24,286 bases of DNA from an uncultured Prevotellaceae bacterium (GTDB lineage: Bacteria > Bacteroidota > Bacteroidia > Bacteroidales > Bacteroidaceae): contig OMXX01000055.1 in the NCBI GenBank assembly GCA_900315105.1, positions 1-24,286 of the forward strand, written 5' to 3'. Of this stretch, positions 6,427-14,600 are shown piece by piece. A model generated the notes under the pieces. It ran no database searches. It was not told where the DNA came from and saw only the letters and a program-made list of their open reading frames with translations. The translations under genes were made by a program, and so were the position numbers. Each line of letters opens with the position of its first letter. Within the stretch, counting starts at the first letter, position 1.

Positions 6427-7755
6427 TTACCCATTTTCTCCATATCCGCAGCCTTTTTTCTTCCACGAGTCCTCTTCTTTAAACTGACTGCGCTTAGGTT
6501 TTTCCAATTGGCTCTTAAGAACTTTTGCCATCTCAACAATAATGGGAGCCGGACTGTCTGACCACGTCGTTACGCTATAGGATATGCGCAGAGTGAAAGT
6601 ATTGTTGACGGATCCTCCACCCGCAATGATGCCAACGTTTTTCTTTCCCACTGGTCGGTATTTCTCATCTGAATCAGAAAGGTATCCGAATCCTTCTTGC
6701 ATCTTTGCTGCAAAATCGGAATATAGCGCAGCAAACTTTTCTTCATCAAGTGTAGTAGAAGCAAGTCCGCTCTTTTCGTTAGCACGATGAACAAAATGGA
6801 ACTGGGTGTCAAAAATATTATCAGAAGATACCAAGATAACATTCCATTTCTCCTTATCTGCCGATAATATCTTGATATCATGAATATAATCTTTCAGAGG
6901 CTGTTCCCATTCTGTTTCTTGTCCATCCAAGGTGTAATAGCTGACAGGTTCATCAACATCTGTGATAAACTCCCTGCTCACATAGTTGAATCCGCCAAAC
7001 TGGGCGAGATAGTATGCAAAGTGCCCGATACTGTTTTCCGTCGCTGCCGTCGGAGCAATGATGGTAACAAGAGAACCTCTGTTAATCTTGATGCCATAAC
7101 TGGTACGTCCTATTTTATATCCGTCAACGGTTTGCTGGTCAAGGGGCAATAACTCTATGACAAGACGGTCCTGAGGATGCTCTGCTGCTGTCTGCGAAGT
7201 AGCCAAATTGCGCAGGCGGAACTCATCAAACTTGCTCGCCGTATCAATAATGTCTTTTTCCGACATTCCTTTCTTTGCTTGCAACGTAATGACGGGTAAT
7301 CTTCGCGCAGTTACTCTATACTGAGTCTTTTTATTCAAAATGCGACGGAAAGATTTCCTTATTCTGTCTCTGCATTCCTCCAAATGGTGTTTGCGCTTGT
7401 CTTCTTCTATCGCATCCATGAATCCGGAACCAATGAGGCCGGCAGGTACGGCAAAGATGGCAATACCAATGATGCCAATGATTACAGCAATGATTCGACC
7501 GACGATGGTTACAGGCGCGAAATCTGCAAAATGCCCGGGATCTCCGATGTAGCTCATGAATGCCCATAGACAACTATCCCATAGGTTTGTGTATACGCTA
7601 GGTTGTGCATTATTCTCAACAAAGAACAGGACTACAGACAAAACGATGGTAATGACTACCAGCACTTGCAGAGAAACCCACATTTCATGCTTAGTGCTGG
7701 ATATCGCCTTGAAAAATAGTCGAAAGCTATTGAATGAAAACCTCTCCTTAATCAT
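6427..7755 (-). CDS. Channel-like membrane protein with an unusual GDPG filter, copy 2
   Basis: This 442-residue paralogue of the gene at 3563-4987 has the same order: TM1 (27-46), pore-helix-like segment (58-68), filter-like loop YIGDPG (69-74), TM2 (83-112, with IGIAIFAVPAGLIGSG) and a C-terminal soluble region of about 330 residues. The inner helix is very like that of bacterial potassium channels, while the filter is not TVGYG. Blocks shared with copy 1 include DIIDT, KFDEFRLRNLA and YYLAQFGGFNYVSRE. A tetramer with two helices per subunit would be expected from the family; the ion is unknown. The start is ATG 7753-7755. It follows the small lipoprotein gene by 49 bases. Confidence 0.75.
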   Translation of the reverse strand: MIKERFSFNSFRLFFKAISSTKHEMWVSLQVLVVITIVLSVVLFFVENNAQPSVYTNLWDSCLWAFMSYIGDPGHFADFAPVTIVGRIIAVIIGIIGIAIFAVPAGLIGSGFMDAIEEDKRKHHLEECRDRIRKSFRRILNKKTQYRVTARRLPVITLQAKKGMSEKDIIDTASKFDEFRLRNLATSQTAAEHPQDRLVIELLPLDQQTVDGYKIGRTSYGIKINRGSLVTIIAPTAATENSIGHFAYYLAQFGGFNYVSREFITDVDEPVSYYTLDGQETEWEQPLKDYIHDIKILSADKEKWNVILVSSDNIFDTQFHFVHRANEKSGLASTTLDEEKFAALYSDFAAKMQEGFGYLSDSDEKYRPVGKKNVGIIAGGGSVNNTFTLRISYSVTTWSDSPAPIIVEMAKVLKSQLEKPKRSQFKEEDSWKKKGCGYGENG

Positions 7756-7804
7756 AAACTCAGGATGCTAAATATGTGTCTATAGTCTTGGGCTTGGCTC
7801 TATT

Positions 7805-8188
7805 CTATTCTTCACTCTGAATACTCTCGCTGAGTCCTTCGAGAACACCTTGTATAACCTGACCGCTATTCTGAAGAGCATCACCGATGCTACGACCAAA
7901 ACTCTTGGCGCTTTCACGCGTCATAGTGGCTGCAAGTTTGCCTTCTACATGGCCGAGTTCTCGAAGTTGTTCGGAAGAGAAATCGCAATCGGCTGCTTCC
8001 GTTTGCAGTTGTTGGTATTCCTGGAGGACGGCTTCCCAATCCTCGGCGTCATAAGTCTCGGCATTTTTTTCAATGCGCTCGGCCAAACTCTCCATCTTAC
8101 TGATAACGCGCTCCTCTTTCGACTGGCAAGAAGAGAGAGCAAATGCAAACAAAAATACTGCAAGGATGAATAATGTTTTCGACTTCAT
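7805..8188 (-). CDS. Small putative lipoprotein
   Basis: A 127-residue protein with a type II signal peptide (KTLFILAVFLFAFALSSC, acylated Cys 21), so it should be anchored in the envelope. The mature part is acidic and mainly helical: ERVISKMESLAERIEKNAET at 27-46 looks like a short coiled coil, and the C-terminal end (IGDALQNSGQVIQGVLEGL) is amphipathic. I do not recognise a family. It sits between the M48 peptidase and channel copy 2, 69 and 49 bases away, and may act with either. Confidence 0.75.
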   Translation of the reverse strand: MKSKTLFILAVFLFAFALSSCQSKEERVISKMESLAERIEKNAETYDAEDWEAVLQEYQQLQTEAADCDFSSEQLRELGHVEGKLAATMTRESAKSFGRSIGDALQNSGQVIQGVLEGLSESIQSEE

Positions 8189-8257
8189 AATGGTTGCTAT
8201 TAATTTGTTTATGATTAGGCTGTATTAGTTCATCGGAGGTAATGATATGTTGTGATG

Positions 8258-9040
8258 TTATTCTCCGATGTCGAAGCCATCTTCTTCGGCTCGCTGGCGC
8301 ATCTGTTGGATGCGTGCATCGAAGTCTGGATGCGAGGAGAAGGCTTGAAGCCATTGTTGGATGCGCGAATTGTTCTTTTGCCCCGAGAGCTCTTTCAACT
8401 TGATGAACGCCTTGCCCATCGCCCATGGATTCTTACCACAGTCCTTGAGAAAGTCATAGCCGTAGTTGTCCGCTTCGCTCTCGTGGTATCTGGAATGCTT
8501 GGCTGAGAGAGCAGTGCTACAGATGTCGCCTAAGATGGAGCTGGAAAGATCGTCCCAGGTCTCACTGACAGCACCAAGGGCATCCGAAGCTGCACTGCGT
8601 AACAATGCCCACTTCCATGCACGTTTAGCGTGGCGCAATGCTACATGTCCGATTTCATGACCTAAGACACCAAGCAGCTCATCATCGGAGAACAGATCCA
8701 TCAATGCAGAATAGACGCGCACGCTGCCATCAGGGCAAGCAAAAGCATTCAGATCCTTGGTCTGATAGACCTTGAAGTTCAATTCGATGCCATCGGCATC
8801 CGTCATGTTGGTTGTCAGCTTCTGCAATTGCTTTGAATATTTGTTATTATCCGCGCATACTTTATGTTCGTTGTCCATAACTTCCACTGCATCATGAACC
8901 ATCTCTGTCAATTGCTCATCAGTGATGGTTAGTGCTTGTCCCGTCTTCTGCACCCCCGACAACACACCTCTCCACCCCGTTTGGGCTGGAGAGGGTGTTG
9001 TGATGAGGATTGCTATGATGACGAACCAGCACTTTTTCAT
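8258..9040 (-). CDS. Secreted M48-family metallopeptidase
   Basis: The protein begins with a signal peptide (about 1-19, ending SPAQ) and carries the M48 zinc site LGHEIGHVALRHAKR (His 128, Glu 129, His 132) with the third-ligand region HESEADNYGYDF (Glu 187, Asp 191). At 260 residues it has the size of stand-alone periplasmic or lipoprotein-like M48 enzymes (BepA/LoiP type without TPR repeats), which degrade or help fold envelope proteins. There are no membrane helices apart from the signal. The gene follows the TerB-like gene by 18 bases. Membership of M48 is well supported; the substrate is unknown, and the neighbouring membrane proteins are possible targets. Confidence 0.9.
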   Translation of the reverse strand: MKKCWFVIIAILITTPSPAQTGWRGVLSGVQKTGQALTITDEQLTEMVHDAVEVMDNEHKVCADNNKYSKQLQKLTTNMTDADGIELNFKVYQTKDLNAFACPDGSVRVYSALMDLFSDDELLGVLGHEIGHVALRHAKRAWKWALLRSAASDALGAVSETWDDLSSSILGDICSTALSAKHSRYHESEADNYGYDFLKDCGKNPWAMGKAFIKLKELSGQKNNSRIQQWLQAFSSHPDFDARIQQMRQRAEEDGFDIGE

Positions 9041-9058
9041 AATTTACCATTTATGCAC

Positions 9059-9706
9059 TTAAGCATCAATAGTACTTTGCCCTTTAGTTAATTTTTTTAG
9101 TTGTTCACGCATATTTTGATATTCTTCATTATTCTTAAAATTCTCAATGGATTGATTCACAATGAAATTAGCGTCATCATTATCATATCCGAATTTTAAG
9201 GCAATCTTTTTAATAACATCTTTTTCCTTGGTCGTCGCTTTTCCGTCAATCATCATCACAGCACAGAATGCACCGAGTTGTTCTCTTTTCTTTTCATCAG
9301 TGTTGGGAACTATTAATGAATCAGAACGGTTATCTTTAAATCGATTCATTTGGTCGACAATCTCATCATCGGCCATACCTTTCTCTCGCATTAGAATTTG
9401 AATGAGGGCAACCTCTGTGGGTTCAAACTTTCCATTTGCCGCCGCAACGTTCACGAGATTTCGGAGGAGTGACAGGTTTTCCTTCTCTTTATCTGATGCA
9501 TTTGCCGCTCTTTCGGCCATTTTATCATACTTTTCTTGCCGTTCGTCAAAATCTACAGATTTCAATAATCCCCCACCAATCGATATAAAAATCCAAGGGA
9601 TCCAACTTCCAAAAATAAAGTTAAGTTTGTCAAGCCATAGAAGAATAACTCCGATTCCACCTAAAATCAAAAAGACTATAGCCAAAACAATTTTCCAATT
9701 TTTCAT
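9059..9706 (-). CDS. Membrane-anchored TerB-like protein
   Basis: Two N-terminal membrane helices (about 6-24 and 29-48) are followed by a charged helical linker and a TerB-like helical domain (about 76-190). The domain has the two repeated acidic turns typical of TerB/DjlA-N folds: VNVAAANGKFEPTEVALI and VMMIDGKATTKEKDVI. TerB-like domains are linked to tellurite-type stress systems and are thought to sense or recruit partners at the membrane, perhaps with metal. In this cluster it stands near a vWA protein and a tubulin-like protein, recalling predicted Ter-linked systems. The 35-base repeat lies 23-57 bases upstream of the ATG. The domain call is from pattern and is fairly firm. Confidence 0.75.
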   Translation of the reverse strand: MKNWKIVLAIVFLILGGIGVILLWLDKLNFIFGSWIPWIFISIGGGLLKSVDFDERQEKYDKMAERAANASDKEKENLSLLRNLVNVAAANGKFEPTEVALIQILMREKGMADDEIVDQMNRFKDNRSDSLIVPNTDEKKREQLGAFCAVMMIDGKATTKEKDVIKKIALKFGYDNDDANFIVNQSIENFKNNEEYQNMREQLKKLTKGQSTIDA

Positions 9707-9728
9707 AATTGTATCATTTATATATAAT

Positions 9729-9763
9729 GCCTACTCCCTTTCCAGCGTTTCGGCTTACTCTAT
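9729..9763 (-). repeat. 35-base intergenic repeat, copy 2
   Basis: It is a 31/35 match to 6306-6340, at the same distance from its downstream ATG (9706). On the minus strand this copy encodes IE, stop, AETLERE, stop, so if the repeat was once coding this copy is more decayed. Confidence 0.7.
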
Positions 9764-9789
9764 CTTTACATATTATATGATTAGGACAA

Positions 9790-10428
9790 TCATTCTGGGC
9801 CGCATGAAGTCATCAAGCGAGAGATAATACCCGATTTGGATTCAAAGTTGCGAGCTGTGAAATAATGTGGAATAGATTTTGACCCGCCCAAAAATGCCAT
9901 CATTGTAATATATTGAAGTTCTGTTTCGTTATAATCAGAAAACTTATCAACTTCTTTCATCTTCTCGCAGTATTCATTAAAACCATCTCGTTTAGCACAT
10001 ATGCCAAATGAAATTTGAGGTTGGATATCATCTATCGAATAGATAAAAATAAGATTATCATTACTATAAACAAAGATCTGAGCTTCAACAGGCCTGTGAA
10101 TTCTTTGTATATAGTTTTTTAGTTCCTCAGTTTTAATTTCTTCTAATTTAATTTCATGATTATAACAGGCCAAAAAAGCGACCAATTCAACGACTGAGGG
10201 GATTTCTTCCTTATTTAGATATCTTAATGTGAGAGCTTCCCAATCCTCTTTAAATTGATAACCATCAACTAACCACTCTTGAATCTCAGAAGGAGTTATT
10301 TCATGTTGTACTTCAATGGTATCTCCATTTTCAACTTCATAGAGAGTAATCGTTGCCTTCTCTTCACCACAAGAGCACACAAAACACGAGGTAACAACAA
10401 ATGATAGTAGTAAATAGTTCTTTTTCAT
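9790..10428 (-). CDS. Putative lipoprotein of 212 residues
   Basis: The N-terminal end (KKNYLLLSFVVTSCFVCSC) is a type II signal peptide with the likely acylated Cys 20. The mature protein is acidic, without further membrane helices, and no family is recognised. The first 34 or so codons are duplicated in tandem just upstream, and the truncated copy ends in TGA that overlaps this ATG as ATGA (10425-10428). Translation of this gene may therefore depend on the short upstream frame. Its own upstream sequence is now the inside of the duplicated 5' end rather than its original leader. GC content seems lower than in the core cluster. Confidence 0.7.
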   Translation of the reverse strand: MKKNYLLLSFVVTSCFVCSCGEEKATITLYEVENGDTIEVQHEITPSEIQEWLVDGYQFKEDWEALTLRYLNKEEIPSVVELVAFLACYNHEIKLEEIKTEELKNYIQRIHRPVEAQIFVYSNDNLIFIYSIDDIQPQISFGICAKRDGFNEYCEKMKEVDKFSDYNETELQYITMMAFLGGSKSIPHYFTARNFESKSGIISRLMTSCGPE

Positions 10429-10537
10429 AATCCATTTTCAACTTCATAGAGAGTAATCGTTGCTTTCTCTTCACCACAAGAGCACATAAAACACGAGGTA
10501 ACAACAAATGATAGTAGTAAATAGTTCTTTTTCATAA
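10324..10537 (-). repeat. 107-base tandem duplication of a gene start
   Basis: 10324-10430 and 10431-10537 are directly adjacent copies that differ at only two bases (both C in the first, T in the second). The unit covers the ATG and about the first 34 codons of the lipoprotein gene. Because 107 is not a multiple of three the upstream copy goes out of frame at the junction. The near identity suggests a recent event. Confidence 0.95.
10425..10535 (-). pseudogene. Truncated upstream copy of the lipoprotein start, a 36-residue frame
   Basis: This frame reads MKKNYLLLSFVVTSCFMCSC and then GEEKATITLYEVENGL before TGA. It keeps the full signal peptide and lipobox, so it could yield a very short lipopeptide. 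Its stop overlaps the ATG of the complete gene. It is either a harmless by-product of the duplication or an accidental leader that couples translation. Confidence 0.7.
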
Positions 10538-10586
10538 TAATTGTTTATTTATATTTAAGTCGTTAATGGATGTCTGGAATAAAATC

Positions 10587-11636
10587 TCATTGCTTGGGAA
10601 AGTCTGCCACAGAATCTGTTGGTGCTTGATAGGTAAGGTTAGAAAGCGACTCCACCCACTGCTTGTGCACTTTTTCTGGCGCTTGCTGCTGGGTGATGAA
10701 CACGCTGTCGGTGGTGTGCGTGAAAGCATCCTGTATAAACTTCTTTACTTCCGCCTTTTTGCCTTTCTTCTCTAAGAAACGGAAGAAGGATTCGCCAGCC
10801 CAGTAGGCAGCATTACCCTCATGTGGGAATTCGCCCGTGAGTTGACAGTTGTTAGCAATGAAGTCAACAGAATCCGGGGCGTGGATCTGGCGGTGGTCAT
10901 GGCGGTCGCAGAAGTACTCGGCAATGCCCTCACTAACCCACAGATAATGTCTGACGTCCCTGTTATAGTCAAGAGCAGAGAAGAAAACGTAGTGACACAT
11001 CTCATGTTGGAGCACCTTGACGAAACCGTTGACATTGTATGGATCCACATCGAAGCATGACGGATGCAACACAATGCCTTTTGTCATACAACCAAGAGGA
11101 CCGACTTGTGTAATGGTGATGCCCAAGGAGCCGGAACTGTCTACGTTGGGTTGCTCCATCAAATTGGCAATGGTGGAGGAGTACAGGCTCTCGCTTTCTG
11201 GCAGATAGATGGCCAGGCGACGTCCGTTCATATCGGCAGCATAGAAATAGACACCGAAAAGATCCTTGAGATAGCCGACGTTCTCACGTGCGTGGTGAAG
11301 AACATCCTGTGCATGAGCCTGCCAGGTCGCTTCCTGGTCATGATGGTAGTAAACGATGAAATTCTCGTCTTCTTCTGATTTCCACGTCTCAGACTTCTTT
11401 TGCCCCAAATCGTTGTTGTTGTTCCAATCGAAGGGTCCTTGGTCAGAATATGATATACCTTGATCCTGCGTGTTTTTGCCGAGGTTGCGCAGATACTCCT
11501 TTGTTGAGGGAGGGACATCGGCATATTTTAACGGCGGACGGTGTAAGCCGATGTCATAAACCTTTGCCACAATAAATGCCAAAAGCGTGAACAACGCCGT
11601 CCATTTGAGGAATGCTATTTTTGTCTTGTTATTCAT
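10587..11636 (-). CDS. Membrane-anchored HExxH metallopeptidase (peptidase MA-like gluzincin)
   Basis: An N-terminal helix (about 9-27) anchors the protein, with the catalytic domain probably outside the inner membrane. The zinc site is VLQHEMCHYVFF (His 211, Glu 212, His 215), followed 21 residues later by WVSEGIAEYF (Glu 236), the HExxH...EGxAxY pattern of gluzincins such as M61 and peptidase MA families. The total of 349 residues fits a single-domain enzyme. Its ATG overlaps the stop of the 1253-residue fusion gene as ATGA (11633-11636), so it is almost certainly translated with it. The proteolytic activity is well supported by motifs; the substrate is unknown. Confidence 0.85.
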   Translation of the reverse strand: MNNKTKIAFLKWTALFTLLAFIVAKVYDIGLHRPPLKYADVPPSTKEYLRNLGKNTQDQGISYSDQGPFDWNNNNDLGQKKSETWKSEEDENFIVYYHHDQEATWQAHAQDVLHHARENVGYLKDLFGVYFYAADMNGRRLAIYLPESESLYSSTIANLMEQPNVDSSGSLGITITQVGPLGCMTKGIVLHPSCFDVDPYNVNGFVKVLQHEMCHYVFFSALDYNRDVRHYLWVSEGIAEYFCDRHDHRQIHAPDSVDFIANNCQLTGEFPHEGNAAYWAGESFFRFLEKKGKKAEVKKFIQDAFTHTTDSVFITQQQAPEKVHKQWVESLSNLTYQAPTDSVADFPKQ

Positions 11637-14600
11637 GCCGGAATTTCTACAATTGTTTCAAAATCTTGTATGGAATCATTCTCTTTGATGTGTCCAATTT
11701 TGTACCCATCTCCAGTTGTCTCACAATAGAGGTAACGCTTTCCGTTATACTCGCGTATTACACTTTCGGAATTTTCTGCATGAATATTTTGTAGCCATTC
11801 ATCTTTGCATTCAATGCCGATGGCGGCGTGCCCGAGTTTTTGCGATAGCATAACGATGACGTTATAGCCGAGTTCATGAAAGAGGGCCGCTGTGAGTGAG
11901 GATTTACAGTCGCAATCACCCTCCTTATCATAAAGCACTTCATCAGGGAAACGCATATATTCCTTGGCGTATTCGATGCTGGCACTTTGTTCGTCAATGC
12001 AGTATGTGATATTCGGTGCCTGTGCAAAGTCAAGAGCAAACTGAACCAAATCCAACTCGGGAAATCCTGCTTTACGAATGCTGTCGCGGATATATTCGGC
12101 AATTGTGCGTATATGATTCGTACGATCGGAATCTTTGAATAGGAAGTCGAAGATGCTATTGATATTGGTTTGATAGGTGTTGGAATCCTTGCCGTAGGTT
12201 TTGAAAGGATTCAAGTTGCGCAGTTCTTCAATTTCTTTGACAGCAAAGTCAAGTGTAATGTTGCCGTGTAACTTGTTTCCCATTTCGGAATCAAGATCCC
12301 AATTATAGATACGGCTTTCGGTGGCCTCTTCATTATTCTCTTGGTCTCCTACGGGAAGAAGCACCTTCTCCTCAAAGTCTTCGAGATGCATACCGTCAAG
12401 TGTGGCGCCAAGACGGAAACAATCACCTGTGGTCTCACAATAAATATAGCGTTTACCGTTGTAGCTGACGGTGAGCTCGTCGATTGTTTGTTGGCTGCCG
12501 TACCAGCCTTCAGTAAGATACTTGTGGTTAATCTCAATGGCGATGGCGGCATGCCGGAATCGTCGTGATGCAAGGTAGAGGACGTTGTAGCCCATGACAT
12601 GGAAAAGCATGGCAGCAAGTAGGGACTTGCTGTTGCAATCGCCTTCCTTGTCGTAGAGTGTCTCATCAGGATAGCGGATGTAGTCCTCGTAGTGGTTGAT
12701 AATATTGCAATCCTTATTGTTGACAAACTGTATGTTCGGCTCCTGAATGAAGTCGAGGGTGAACTGAATCTTATCCAAAGGCATTAACCCCTGTTTGTCA
12801 ATGGTGGTACTGATGTAATGGGCAACGTAGCGAGTGCGGGCAAGGAAGGGACGATGCTCCTCAAGAAAATGGAACATATCCAAAATGTATTCCTTATCGT
12901 TTTTTTCTTTGCGTTGTGCAAAGAATGGGTTGCACTGCCGCACATCGGACATTTCTGTAGCTGAGAAATATAGGGTAAGGCTACCATGCAGTTGTCGACA
13001 ACTGTAATTGGGGTCGAGATTCCATTCATAGTTACGTGTAATATCGCCGGGAGGATTCTGAACATTTTCCTCTTCATCTTCCTCTTCCTCTTCGTCTTCT
13101 GTGTCTTTATCATTATATGAGAACGAGATGCGCCAAGGACGGTTGGCTCCTGTGAGGGTCATATTGACCATAACGCCAAAGCCGACAGCCCAAATAAGCG
13201 GTATGAGGTCGTAGTCAAAATATGAATAAGTGAAATAAAGAGCGATGAGGGCTAAGATAACGATTGCCCAGTTCATGAAATCCAGGCCTAGGTTCTTATT
13301 GAGTAAATCCAATTTGGGTTGGAAAGAGTTGGAGTTCTCAATGCAGTCTATTTTAATGAAACGTACCAATGCCCACAGCAGGTAGTAAGCTGCAATAAGT
13401 ATACCGACAGCCAACAAGTCATTGCCCAAGAGCGGCATTTGCAACACACCGGTGTTGAAAATATAGAGCAAGAGGAATAACACGCTGTAGACGAGCGTCG
13501 TTAGTAATGCTGTGTCACGCCAGCCGTATGGATGGTCCTTATAGTATTCTGAGTATTTGCGATGCTTGAAAGTACGTGCCAGCAGAGCATAAGCACAGGC
13601 TCGAGCCTCTGCGGGAAGAATGTCATTTTTGGAGGAATGGAATCCATAGTAACGACATACGGCAGCAATCTGATTTCCCTTGCTTTTCTTTTTAATTTCT
13701 TTTTTCTCCGTTTCTTTTGGCGGAAGATTTGTGTCATCTGAATTTTCTGCGCCTTCAGGACGGGTTTGGCATACGATGCGCAGGCCATAACTTTTAAAAT
13801 CCTTGATTAATTCAGGGTTCTCGCCCTTCCGATTGGTAACCGTCTCATTTCCGGCTGGCGAGCGTACGGCCCGCATAAAGTTTCCTTCTGTGTCCTTTAC
13901 AATCAACGGACTGTCTTCTGTTGGACCAGTTGGGTCAATCTGGTCATCTGCTGTATAGTGCCCCCACAAGTCGGAACACCATTCGCGAACCAGTCCGCTC
14001 ATGTCGTACAGACCCAATTCATTCGGTTTTTTTGTGCCGACTTCATGACGATAGTCCTTATGGCCGACTTCTGCAAAGTCATTGCTCCCGCTGAAGATGA
14101 AGCCATGACTCTTCTCGCCACCTCGTGCGGCATATTCCCATTGTGCTTCAGTTGGTAAAACGAAGGTGGTGCCAACTAAGTATGAAAGACGTTTTAAGAA
14201 TGTCTGACAGTCTTTCCAGGTGACAGGAGCGACAGCAAAATTCCCATTATCTTGACATTCAGAAGGATTGTCCCCCATCACAGCCTTCCATTCATCCTGT
14301 GTGACGGGGTATTTGTTAATGTAATAATCACTGACAGTGACATTATGCTTGGGCGATTCATTTAGTTCTACTGCACCCTTATTATCTTCTGTCGTTACGG
14401 CATCGGTGTCTTGGTCTGCGCCCATAACAAAATGACCGCCTTTCACATGAACCATATTGGCTATCAGTTTCTTTAGAATGGCAGCATGTTGTATCTTTAT
14501 GGCATCCAACTCCTTCTTCTCATCTTCGGACCATTCCTCTACTATAGGAGGAGTGTCCGTATCTTCCGGTTCTTTATCTGGCTCGGGGGCTGTCGTCTCT

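Noticed and set aside
13750..14470. Active formylglycine-generating enzyme in the fusion protein
   Set aside because: The fold motifs are there, but the catalytic cysteine pair and the RGGSW block are not evident and no sulfatase gene is nearby. It is called FGE-like only.
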